This document shows positions 34,165 to 44,628 of a DNA stretch of 64,000 nt, piece after piece (position 1 is the first letter of the stretch; each line of letters starts with the position of its first letter). The stretch lies in assembly GCA_037952775.1 (NCBI GenBank), contig JBANAY010000003.1, forward strand, positions 36,518,001 through 36,582,000, written 5' to 3'. The DNA comes from Clonostachys chloroleuca. Its lineage: Eukaryota; Ascomycota; Sordariomycetes; Hypocreales; Bionectriaceae. The position numbers and the translations under genes were made by a program. The notes beneath the pieces are model-generated. The model did no database searches. It was not told the origin of the DNA and saw nothing but the letters and a program-made list of their open reading frames with translations.

Positions 34165-36822
34165 GGGACGGAATCACGGCTCGATTTGCGGGTCAGCGAG
34201 CTGCTTGCCAACATCATAGGGGTTTCCGCCGACGAGATAACTACCACGACAAAACTTGGCAGCCTAGGAGTTGATTCACTTCTTGTCACCGAGGTCCTTC
34301 GAGAAATCCGCAAACAGTTTCATGTCGTCATAACTCCGAGCGAATTTTTCAATTGCGATGATATACGTTCGCTTTGTGCTTGTATTCATACTGGAACTGT
34401 CCGTGAAGAAGACACGTTCACTCAGACGTGTCAAACCCGGGGCCGAGAGTCGTGTGATGGGTTGGTGTCTCAGCCAATCGCACCGTATCAGAGTATCAAC
34501 AGCAGCCAACCTAACCTGGAACTTGGCCTTGGTTTTGCTATGACTTGCCAGTCATACTTTACCAACGTGAACGATACGTACGAGAAGCATGCTGAAGCTA
34601 CCGGATACCGTGATTGCTACGCGAACATATTTCCTATTCAATTCGAACTCGTTACCCGCTGCATTATAGAAGCTTTCAAGCCCTTGGGTGCCGATTTGCC
34701 TAGTATTTTGGCTGGCGAAGAAGTTGCCGTTGTTACTTGCATCCCCAAACATCGAAGGCTTGTGCAACGATTATATGGAATATTGCAAGTCGCGGGTCTC
34801 GTTGTACAGGAAGAGAACGGCGTGATCCGGCGAACAGCCAAGGACCCTCCAACCTCCCCATCATCCGTTCTTTTTTCGACTCTACTCTCCAAGTTCCCAC
34901 AGCATAATGTGGAGACGAAATTACTACACTCAACAGCCCATTGGCTTGCAGAATGCCTCACGGGGAAGGAAGACCCGGTGGGGATACTCTTCGGCAGCCT
35001 GGAAGCACGCGCCATGCTCGAGGACATGTACACTAACTCGCCTGTGTTCAAGACCGGTACGCTCCTACTTGCCGACTATATTCCTGCGATTATGAAAAGC
35101 TATGAAGGCACCGGCCGCAGATACAAATCCTCGAGATCGGCGCTGGGACTGGGGGGACGACAAAGTTGTTACTTGAAGCCCTTGTAAAGAGTGCTTCAAC
35201 ACGACACCCCACATATACTTTCAGCGATATCTCAACGTCTCTCGTTCATGCTGCACGCCGTAGATTCACTCTATATCCTTTCATGAAGTATGAGGTCTTG
35301 GACGTTGAGCAGAGTCCGACGTTCAATGCGGCGGAGCGTTACAATCAATTCGATATCATATCTACAAATTGGGTTCACGCAACACGTAGTCTAGTGGATT
35401 TGACCCGCAGCATTCGCCGGTTTTTCAAAAGCGACGGCATACTATGTCTCTTGGAAATGACGCGCAACATCCACTGGTTTGATCTCGCTTTCGGCTCCCT
35501 TGATGGCTGGTGGCTTGCCGCTGATGGCCGGCAGCACCCGTTGGCGAATGAATCTCGCTGGAAGAATGACCGAGGAACAGCAGGTTATCGTTGGGTGAGA
35601 TGGAGTGAAGGTAATTCAGAGGAGTCCGAAGTGTTTAGACTTATTTCAGCTTCCCCGTCTGACGCGTTTGCAACTGGCATATGTGGCGAGGATCAGGCCA
35701 GCCTGTCTTGTTTCACCTAAGACACAATGGCATTCAAGAAGGTGGGTAATCTTACTCTTCACGCAGACATGTATTACCCACAACAAGCGCGGAGAAAAGG
35801 GATCGAAAACCCAATTGCCCCTGTCGGCAAGTCTTGTCAGCCTCAATAATTCAATGACATGGTTAATTATAACGTCAAACTAGCCCTGATGGTCCATGGG
35901 GGCGGACACATCATGCTCACTCGGAAGGACATACGTCTGGATCAAGTCGCTATGGCCCTGAACCGTGGTTTCGTTGTTGTCAGCATTGATTATCGTCTGT
36001 GCCCCGAGATGACGCTCGCAGAGGGGCCAATGGCTGATGCCGTGGATGCCCTGGCATGGATCCGGAACACTTTGCCCTCGATTCCCCGCAAGCGGCCTGA
36101 CGTGCGGTTGAGCGGGGAAGACGTTGTTTTGATCGGTTGGTCGAGCGGTGGGCATCTTGCCATGTCGCTTTCTTGGACCAGCATTCCCAAGGGAATCCGC
36201 CCACCTGAAGCCATCCTCGCTTTCTACTGCCCCACTGACTATGAAGATGGTTTCTGGCTGCGACCCAACATCCTCGAGCATACTGACAATCCGTGCCTAA
36301 ACCAATTTGATGAGGAGATTTGGTTTGCAATCTCTAACCAACCGCTTACCGGTTATACAGCCTCCATCAATCAAAAGCATGCTGCGACTAATGTTATAAG
36401 CGGCGTATCTCCAAAAGACCCACGGGCCCCCTTACTACTTTACATGAGTCGGCACGGCAAAGGGTTAGATGTGCTTCTAAATGGACTATAGTAAATCCAC
36501 AGACTCGCCAAGAGCCCGCCAATCCTATCGCTGATTTGATCAGATCGCAGCTGTTAGCCCTCTTTCCCAGATCAGAAATGGCGTGTATAAGACGCCGACT
36601 TTCATTATCCATCCAGGACGGGACGACTTTGTGCCAGTCGAACAGAGTCAGCGTACGTACGAAGCACTTACTGCGGTGGGTGTAAAAGCAGAGCTTCGAG
36701 TAATTGCCGATTTATCACATCTCTTTGACGCCTACCGCGGTTGGAGCAAGGATGAACAAGCATGGAACAGTGTTTTAGAGGGATATCAATTCCTATGCGA
36801 TTGCGTAGGGTTGCATCAATGA
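34165..36822 (+). pseudogene. C-terminal remnant of a non-reducing polyketide synthase (ACP-CMeT-thioesterase)
   Basis: Domains in order. ACP at about 34165-34400, with the phosphopantetheine motif LGSLGVDSLL. A C-methyltransferase from about 34540 to 35640, with QSYFTNVNDTYEKHAEATGY, the SAM motif ILEIGAGTGGTT (after correcting a missing A at 35125-35127) and FKSDGILCLLEMTRN. Then an alpha/beta-hydrolase thioesterase from about 35730: KLALMVHGGGHIML, DYRLCPEMTL, the nucleophile in GWSSGGHLAMS, and FIIHPGRDDFVPVEQS with a late His in DLSHLFDAY. This layout is that of the methylated-orsellinate type NR-PKS (dimethylorsellinate synthases of meroterpenoid pathways). SAT, KS, AT and PT domains (about 5 kb) are absent upstream. 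Further frame breaks lie near 35720, 35850 and 36490. It cannot act as a synthase. Confidence 0.8.
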
Positions 36823-37557
36823 CCGGCCCTCGGAGAGAGTCATGTATTGATGTTAATTATAGAAGGAGTGATTCATTCTATGCTTAGCACAAATGCCAGG
36901 AAAACGGTCTCACAAGTTTTCAGGTAAGATATCTGCGGCTATTTAGGCATGTTTTGGTGGAGGGGCGAGGCGATTAGGGCTCGAACATCAAAGCTGACTG
37001 CGTAAGAAATACGAACTTGAACTTAACCATAAACCTAGGACGTGAACCCTAAAAATCGGGCTGATGGTAGTTGGTACAAAGGAAGGGACTACGACATTCC
37101 GGAAAGTTTCTTAATATTGAAAGCTATGGTAGAGATGCGTAACTCAGTGCCTAGAAATTCACGACGAAGATCTTCCTAGATTCTGCACTGTTCGCTGTAT
37201 GGGGATTAGTTATAGAGGCCTTATGGGGTTTCCAGCAAAATTATGCCGTGTATGATTAAATTATCTATGTGGCATAGCTTTAGGTTCGTACTTTGACAAC
37301 TTACGCCACCCTTAACAATGGGGTAGAATATCACGATATGGTAATCTGGCCTTAACACGACTGGAGTTATAATGATTGGATGTGCCGAGTGCAAAGTCAA
37401 TTTCCCCTGTGATGTATTTTGACGAGCTAACCCTTCGAGACAAGAGAGAGCCTTTCTGGTTGCTTCTCATCACAATTCGCCCGCCTTGTCGTACATCCCA
37501 CATACCATCCCTCTTCCGAACCATCGTCGTCGAGTAACATAGCGCCATTGACCCAAG
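36823..37557. other. Intergenic, no feature seen
   Basis: Spacer downstream of the PKS remnant and upstream of the reductase at 37558. AT-rich in its middle. No protein-like frame. Confidence 0.4.
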
Positions 37558-38664
37558 ATGACTGGAGCCATGGAGAAGGAACTGATTCTCGTCACGGGCG
37601 TCACTGGGTACATTGCTGGTCGCACAGCCGAGGCACTCCTCCGGGCGGGCTACCGAGTCCGAGGTACAGTTCGAGACCTCAGCTCTGCGCGCCAAACACA
37701 GAAGGCTCTCAGCGAGTTCGACAACCAATTCGAAATTACGGTGGTTCCCGATATCCGCACCCCTGGGGCACTTGATGAAGCAATGGAGCGCTGTTCTGGC
37801 GTTGTGCAGATTGCCGCGCCCATGAAGATTTCAGGACAAAAGACGATACCCGCCGTGGAAGAGGCCGTCAATATCGTCAAGAACGTCCTCGAATCGGCGA
37901 GCGAGCATCAATCTATCGAAAGCGTCGTTCTCATGTCGTCAGTGTCCGCCATTCGCCGAGGTGGTAATGGGCCGTATACATTTACGGAGAAGGATTGGAA
38001 CACCGAGGTGGAGGCGACGTTTGAGAACGATCCGGATAATATGTCGGGTGGAATGATCTATCGGGCTGCCAAGGTAGCCGCAGAACGGGCATTCTGGAAG
38101 TACAGAGAGACCAACAAGCCGAGTTTTGCGATGTCAGCTATCAACCCCTCTTTCGTTCACGGTCCGCCGCTTGTCGTGCCAGACTCGGTCTTCAAAATCA
38201 AAGGCACAACCGGGTTCATCGTCAGCATCCAAGCAGGCCTCGATGGACCCGACGTCTTCAAGGCTTACCCTTGGTGGGTTGACGTCCGCGATGTCGCACG
38301 AATTATTGTTTTCTGTGTTAAGAGCCATGCTGACGGCGAGCGGTTCCTGGCGGTGTCGGCGTATGGCCCCCAGCAAGCCGTTGCTGACGTTCTTCGATCG
38401 GTGCGACCTAACAGCAGGGTCGAGAAAGGTGTCCCAGGTGAGGGCTACGCTATGCCAGGTTACCGAGCCCCGGAAACTGAGGATCAGATTCTCGATGGGT
38501 CAAAGCTAGTTCGAGTGACTGGCCAAGACTACATTCCCTACGAGCAAAGTGTTGTCGACACAGCGAATGCTTATGAACCACTCCTTGCCAATCTTGGACC
38601 GTCGATCTACATTAAGAAGATGTCTCAGAAAATCATCTCATACTTGATGCCAAGTAGCAAGTGA
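37558..38664 (+). CDS. Extended SDR, dihydroflavonol-reductase/GRE2-like NAD(P)-dependent reductase, 368 aa
   Basis: Single frame. The glycine motif TGVTGYIAG lies at about residues 13-21, followed by the typical acidic/basic beta2 (RGTVRDLSSA). ALDEAMERCSGVVQIAAP comes near 75-92, VVLMSSVSAIRRG near 125, and the catalytic pair in IYRAAKVAAERAFW near 165 (YxxxK). INPSFVHGPPL and WWVDVRDVAR follow, as in the family. Members reduce aldehydes or ketones or act on polyketide-derived carbonyls. The second Met (residue 5) is as good a start as the first. It is the nearest intact gene to the PKS remnant, so a former tailoring role is plausible. Confidence 0.85.
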   Translation: MTGAMEKELILVTGVTGYIAGRTAEALLRAGYRVRGTVRDLSSARQTQKALSEFDNQFEITVVPDIRTPGALDEAMERCSGVVQIAAPMKISGQKTIPAVEEAVNIVKNVLESASEHQSIESVVLMSSVSAIRRGGNGPYTFTEKDWNTEVEATFENDPDNMSGGMIYRAAKVAAERAFWKYRETNKPSFAMSAINPSFVHGPPLVVPDSVFKIKGTTGFIVSIQAGLDGPDVFKAYPWWVDVRDVARIIVFCVKSHADGERFLAVSAYGPQQAVADVLRSVRPNSRVEKGVPGEGYAMPGYRAPETEDQILDGSKLVRVTGQDYIPYEQSVVDTANAYEPLLANLGPSIYIKKMSQKIISYLMPSSK

Positions 38665-38667
38665 GTG

Positions 38668-38725
38668 GCAGAGGCAAGGCTTTTTGTGATGTGAGGTCAG
38701 AGGCAAGGCTTTTCGTGATGTGAGA
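38668..38725. repeat. Two-copy 29 bp tandem repeat after the reductase stop codon
   Basis: The unit CAGAGGCAAGGCTTTTTGTG (plus ATGTGAGGT) is followed at once by a second copy with one T to C change. It lies in the presumed 3' untranslated region of the reductase. Probably a local slippage or duplication event. Confidence 0.6.
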
Positions 38726-39287
38726 GCAGAGCAATAGAACTCAACATCAAGGATAGCTTTGGCACAAATACCTATTTTCATACATAGTATCAACTTAGTA
38801 GTACCTCAAAGCGAACAATTTCCGCGGTCACAAACATAGACTTGAATAAGGAGGTCGAGATAACAGAAATGTAAGGTTTTAACACAGCACTTAGATTCTG
38901 GTGAACTCATAGCTGGAAGTCAGAGCTCGCGCCCTGCGTCTGCTTTATCCATGCCGGTGGGCGTCAGAACAACAGTGACTGCAAATGTGTTTCCATCTCC
39001 ACTTTCTGACAGGCCATGATATTAATAGGGATTGTCTATGATAATCATACTGAAGTCTTTTCTTGCGTAACTATTAGACAGTGTTGCATGTTATTACACA
39101 ATGGGAAGCAGTATTAGGTAGCTGACTGCCAAAACAATTTTGTGCAGGCGAGTCCGCAGTCCCTTTTGTCTCTGACATCCACTTGCCACTCTTCCCCCTC
39201 AAATAAAAAGCAAAGGATCTTACATTTTCTTTCAAGTACGTGACGATGTTCCAAAAAAGGGGCGTCAGTAGGCTAACGGCGACAAGA
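38726..39287. other. Convergent intergenic spacer
   Basis: Between the 3' ends of the reductase (+) and the regulator (-). No coding signal seen. Confidence 0.4.
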
Positions 39288-41755
39288 TCATGCCATTGAT
39301 GTCCCTGCATCTCCGAAATCATAATGTGGTTCCAAAAGATCAGTTTCGAGGGCAGAGTTGCCGTCGTGATTTTCCTCGACAGGAGCTGTTGGTGTCTCTG
39401 TGACTGAGCCTATGTTGACTAGGTCGGTTCTTTAACATTAGTATCATTCAATAACCATCGTTGTCTTTCATCACATCAACTAAGACTTACAATCGAACGG
39501 TTCCACGAGGTCAGTGCTAAAGCCTTGTTCCCCAAAATAGGGACCTTCACAGTTGCTTGTCTCACACATGAATCGGTCGAGAAGCTGCCCCGGTGGTTCT
39601 GCGCCGAACAACTCGGTGGATAATCCATCTGTGAAGTTGGAAAGAACGAAGTTGACTGCCTCTGCGGCTTTCTGGGCCTCTCGGGAGTTGCGGCTGCCTC
39701 GCACCCAGATTGTTCGAGTCTTCCGTAGCTCTGACTTAATCTCCTCCTCTCTTCCAAGAGTCACCCCGCGGTGCAACATCGAGCAAAGGATCATCGTCGC
39801 AGTGAGGAATTGATTGTTCATTATTGAGGAAACTCGCCATCGCATCATGGATATTAGTCCCCCGGGGCGTGTCTCCTCATCTAAATTTCCCTGAATCTCA
39901 AGCATACTCAGCGATGCATTTAGGCACGTCTTTTGAGAATAGGCATGAATATCCCCTCTTGCCGAAGTAAACATGTACGGCTGGTGGAGCATTATCTGGC
40001 CCTTGTAGAATAAATGACCGATGAATAGTCGCCACATTATCGCATGGGGTGAATCAGTTATACTAGCCGCCATGGGTTTCATTTTCATTGGAGGAGGGAT
40101 ACTGTCGACTGCTCGTTGTAAAGCGCTGTCGGCACGTATGACTTCTTCATACGTACACGGTCTAACAGTTGCTCTGAGTTCTGAGATTTGACCCAGAGCT
40201 TCTACGATCCTCCTCATTGCAATGACGCCAAGTATTGGAGTATATTCGGTCTCTGGTCGCGGTGGAGGTAGCTCGGTCATCCGGCCTGTGTGAACTAAAT
40301 CGAGGTCTGCATCAGTCAGATTTCGGGGTTCGGCGGTGTCGTACTGCGTGGCCGAGATCATGCGAGGCATTCCCACTTGGCCAGAGATGATGATATTTCC
40401 CATCAAGAGCGACGACCAGATTCGGCGCTGCATCTCGGCCTGGAGGGGTGTTATCCCCTTGAACTTGCTCCCGTCACGGTGATATCCCATTCGCATTGCC
40501 ATGTTTGCGATAATGCCGAAAAGGTACCACAGGTCAGTGTTGGCATCTGGATGGATGGCGAACTCTATGTGAGCGTAATGGATCATGGTTTCCAGGATAT
40601 AAGGGCCGGTTTTGGTATATTCAGCTAATATTAGGCATTGAACAATCTTTTCATGGTATGAATCGATCTGGAGACGCAATCGTTCGTCTTCAGCCTTGTC
40701 CCGAATCTCATTGTTATCCTTTGAGGCGAATACGGAAAGGCAGATGATGGTAAACAGCAGACCAACCCAAGCGATTGGAGTTTCAGAAGGCGCTTCCCAG
40801 AATTTTTGATACTAAATGGATGTTAATAATCATGTGTCAGATTTATGATACAGGACCTTCGATCATAACTTACCTGGCGAAGAAAGCTTTGTGAGTGAAT
40901 AATAGCTTCAAGAAATCAGCAAATGGGATATAAAAGCTCCAGGATTGTACCAACAGTAAGCCAGCGAAAGATGGTTGAAGTAAAATGAAACATAGCGGTC
41001 TACCGCTGGTTTTGGTGGTAGAGCAGATAAGATCTCCTCTCGCGACCGAGCACGAGGACAGCCGTAGAGGAGAAGGGCATGTGGAGATGGGCACCTTGTG
41101 GACGGATTACCATCTCCGACGGTATCATCCATTCTCGTCTGCTCATCTCTATAGACCTGGTGCTTTAAGTCGGAAATGCTTTCCAGAATGGCAGCCCAAT
41201 GGTCGTCACCAATGTAGGGGAGCTCTGTCGCTGTGGCACTGATGCTCCCACACTCTGAGCGGACATCCGCGGAGGTATCGACAAGTGAATTATCGTGTAT
41301 TCGAGCACTCGTGACGTCGCCACGGGTGCCAGAAGCTGTGACAGCGTGGGGGCTAGACTGACTTGAGGGGCCTGGCATTAGAACCTTGACCAGTCTTTCC
41401 AAATGGGCTAGGCGGTCCTGCAATGTAGGTTGCGGTTCGCCTATCGTGGATGAAGGTGCTCCATTGCCAGGAGTTTGTGCATATACGCAGGAAAGTCCCC
41501 GCCCGGCGCAATTATAGCATGGCTGCTGGCGATCACACCTCAACCTGAAAGTCGAGGCTGTCAGTCAAGCGTACGACTTCCCTAACTTATAATATCAACA
41601 AGAAGAGACAATTACTTCTTTTGCCGGCAGAGATTGCAGGAAAGCTGTGGCTTGTCACGGCGCCGACTCGTGCTCGGTCTCGGTTTGCCCGCATCCACCA
41701 CCTGACGATCCCCCTCACTTGAGATGAGGAGGGGTTGTTGGAATGCTCTAGACAT
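39288..41755 (-). CDS. Zn(II)2Cys6 transcription factor with fungal-specific TF domain, 737 aa
   Basis: Five exons: 41755-41616, 41544-40955, 40905-40874, 40811-39491 and 39418-39288. Phases agree throughout; the donor after 40955 (GTTGGT) is unusual. The cluster is split by the first intron: CNLCRQKK, then LRCDRQQPCYNCAGRGLSC (C-x2-C-x6-C-x5-C-x2-C-x6-C). A heptad-like RLAHLERLVKVLMP helix follows, as in dimeric factors. The regulatory domain includes DRYVSFYF, IIHSQSFLRQYQKFWEAP, GYHRDGSKFKGITPLQAEM and QRRIWSSLL. The last exon adds an acidic tail (TPTAPVEENHDGN). Its layout, intron position in the cluster and leading DKPQLSC match the regulator at 26255-28856, so the two are paralogues flanking the PKS remnant. 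It is divergent from a glutathione S-transferase. Confidence 0.85.
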
Positions 41756-42135
41756 CACAATGAGGCTGCGTTACTGCTCCTCAAATACCCTTTCTGACCA
41801 CATGCAGGGACCCCTAAACGTGTATTGGTCGTATATGCAGGTCTCTCCGCGTTAATTGCCTACAACTGATGGATGGCGGTCGAAATTTCTTACCGAAGCC
41901 AATCTGACATGCAGTGACAAGTACGTCACCGGACTTAGCGCCTATTGAAGCCGACCAAAACGCTCTCTGACCCTCCGATGTGTCAAAATTTGCCTCGGAC
42001 CATCCGCGGCCCCACCTTCAAGCCAAAGGTATAAGATCTCAACTCTGACCCCGAACACAGTTCCTTTCGTTCAATATCGCTAGAGATAGTTAATTCAAAA
42101 TACTTCATCTAGAACTTTGTTCAAAAGAATTCGTC
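41756..42135. promoter_or_regulatory. Divergent promoter of the Zn2Cys6 regulator and GST
   Basis: A 380 bp shared upstream region. It contains an inverted CGG-ACCAT-CCG at 41996-42006, the classic CGG-N5-CCG arrangement for a Zn2Cys6 homodimer, and GGTATAAG at about 42027, near 108 bp before the GST start. Autoregulation and control of the GST are inferred. Confidence 0.5.
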
Positions 42136-42819
42136 ATGACTCTCATAGTTCATCATCTTCAAGTGTCTCAGTCGGAGCGCATCCCTTGGCTCTGCGAGGA
42201 GCTCGGCATCGACTATGAGCTCAAGAACTACAAACGAGCTCCGATCTTCGCTCCGCCAGAATACAAGGCACTGCATCCTCAAGGCACCGCCCCGATAATC
42301 CAAGATGGCGATTTTTTCCTCGCTGAAAGCGGCGCCTGCATCGAATACATCTACCACAAGCATGGCCCCCGCAATCCAAGCGGGCCAAAACTCTTTTTGG
42401 AACCTAGCGATTCAGCCTACGCCGAGTTTCTTTACTGGTGGCATTGGTCCAATAGCAACTTCCAGCCATCACTTAGCCGATCCATGTTAGCGCAAAGCGC
42501 CGGCCTCGGAGACGATAATCCGACTGTCAAGTTTGGAAGGGAGCGCTTTGCGACGAGTCTGAAAATACTTGAGGACAGGCTGAAGGGAAACAAGTGGCTT
42601 GTAGGGGAGAAATTTACCGCGGCCGACATCATGATTGTATTCTCTTTGACAACCATGAGGTACTGGTACCCTTATAGCCTACGTGATTATGGCAATATTC
42701 TTGGCTATCTTCAGCGTGTTTCGGGGAGGGAAGCATACCAACGAGCAATGAAGAAGAGTGACCCAGGCATGGAATTGATTCTAGGCGCTGAATCTCCGTC
42801 GAAGCTACTTCGTTTGTAA
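42136..42819 (+). CDS. Glutathione S-transferase, 227 aa
   Basis: Single frame of normal GST length. The N-terminal thioredoxin-like half starts LIVHHLQVSQSERIPWLCEE, with the active-site Ser/Arg region, and contains HPQGTAPIIQDGDFFLAESG (the cis-Pro and Glu-Ser pair that bind glutathione). The C-terminal helical half has LEDRLKGNKWLVGEKFTAAD, the conserved N-capping/hydrophobic-staple motif, and ends KLLRL. It resembles fungal Gtt1-type enzymes. It probably conjugates glutathione to electrophiles or isomerises a pathway intermediate; cytosolic. It shares a promoter with a Zn2Cys6 regulator, suggesting detoxification or biosynthesis linked to the neighbouring cluster. Confidence 0.9.
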   Translation: MTLIVHHLQVSQSERIPWLCEELGIDYELKNYKRAPIFAPPEYKALHPQGTAPIIQDGDFFLAESGACIEYIYHKHGPRNPSGPKLFLEPSDSAYAEFLYWWHWSNSNFQPSLSRSMLAQSAGLGDDNPTVKFGRERFATSLKILEDRLKGNKWLVGEKFTAADIMIVFSLTTMRYWYPYSLRDYGNILGYLQRVSGREAYQRAMKKSDPGMELILGAESPSKLLRL

Positions 42820-44628
42820 ATATACGAAAACATCTCTTCCAAATACAGTCCCCTCTCACATGAAATCATACCTCGTTAAGAGACTCTTCAGAACATCTTC
42901 GTGCTGCCCCAATCAAAGCAAGCAGATCTGCGAATTGAAGCAGACTAAACCGGCGGAAAGTCAAGGGGGTTAGGGATTCAAATAAATGCTTAAAAATTAT
43001 AAGTGATCAGCATACTGTTAAAGTAAACGATTGGGCTTTAATCCGGATATAGTCGGCATACCTTGATCCAAGGGCAATTGAAATGTGAGAACGGAAGAAC
43101 CATGCATCTCACTCCGTAGTCTGTGTCTCAAATGGCCTAGCGCAGAACTTGGGGTTGTATCATTATCGTCGGACCTTTGCACTGCGTAGCAAGCCGAAGA
43201 AGAAACAGTTTAGCTTAACCTGGAGAGATGCCCACTCCCTGAAATTTAACTCAGAGCCCTGTGGATCTTAAGATTGATAACGGAGGGAGCGGCCGATATG
43301 AAACTTGGCACCAAATCGCCGTGTTCCATTCCGAGCAGTAATCATTGGACATATGCCTTGATCGGCAATGATAGGCAGAATATTCAAGGAATCAAAGTAT
43401 GATGAAACCGCTTGCGGTCTCTTTGCTCTGTTTCGTGCTCATCGCTGCCAGCCTGGTTTGGGAACTTGCCCGTACATGTAGTCTTCAATTTTGATCTGAA
43501 GTATGTCCCGATTGCATGGATCAGTCTCCTCCACTGTTTGTTTGTGGGAGGTGGGTATTGTACATATATTTGATCCTATTATGACCACTGCTGCCTTTGT
43601 AATCGCTGATTAATTCATTTCTATGCTAATCTTGCTCTAAAGTTGGGACCAATGCTTCCGCTGCCCTGGCCCTTGTTTGTGCGGAGGGCGTTTACTGACT
43701 TGTCTCTGCGTGGGTTTGATGTGCTGTCTGAATCGCGATCGCATTTTAAGTCTAACATCACTTGAAACTCTGGACTGCATTTAGACTATGCCTCAGTCGT
43801 GGGATGCGTCGCAGCAAGAGGATAAATCTTGGCTGTTTCATCCAACACAGGGAGGCACCGTTAACAGTATCCAAATCAAGTTCACCCCAGTTCCGTCAAT
43901 CCAGGCTGGTAATTCCAATTCTTCTCAAACTTTCCTTTCATCAAAACTGCCAGCGCAGGCAATTGGAAGGTGGTTTTAACTGCCAAGACCGCTTATTGGA
44001 TCTCACGGAAGCGTGAGAGTGAGTATCCAATTCAGCCAGAACGCGCCATGAATGCCCCTCCAGTGAGAATCCTTTCCCCTTGGCTGTTCGGAAATTAGAC
44101 TCCGTTGTCGTTTAAGCAGATGCGTGGGAGGATCTGCAACGAGAAACCTCAGTCCACCTTATTCCTCCTTCCTATAACACGCTCCGACCTACCCTCTCCG
44201 GCTAGCCCTCGCAATAACGCTATTTGGATCACAGGTTTCTCCATTGCGCGTTTCCCCCATGCGGAAGATGCATACTACCCCTAGCCCGGCAATAGCCCGA
44301 GGGAATCGGACATATTACCGGTCGATTGGCCTATCACGCGAACTGTTGGCATTCCAGGTGCCTGGGACGGCATCTTCATGTGATTCAGCTCCGTCCAAAA
44401 AGGTTTCGTGGGGATGCCGCGCGCGAATTTGTTACACTCACATCAAACCTGTGGGATATTGTAGGGACTGCCAAGACCTCAGTAGGAAGTTTATATACCA
44501 GGTCGTATCCTCTTCGTGGATATCTCCCTCTCTTGTGTCCTACAAATTGGCGGCCGTCAACTGATTGGCAATCTTCCAGACATTTCCTTAGACTGTTTCA
44601 GTAATTCATTACTGATTTACAAGCCAAC
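42820..44628. other. 1.8 kb intergenic
   Basis: No gene recognised. A frame near 43788-43979 (SQQEDKSWLFHPTQGGTVNS) looks protein-like but has no family I know and no neighbours in frame. TATATA at 44492-44497 lies about 130 bp before the FMN-oxidase start and may be its TATA box. Confidence 0.4.

Noticed and set aside
43762..44016. Frames with SQQEDKSWLFHPTQGG-like text
   Set aside because: Looks like coding sequence by composition but has no family, start context or continuation.
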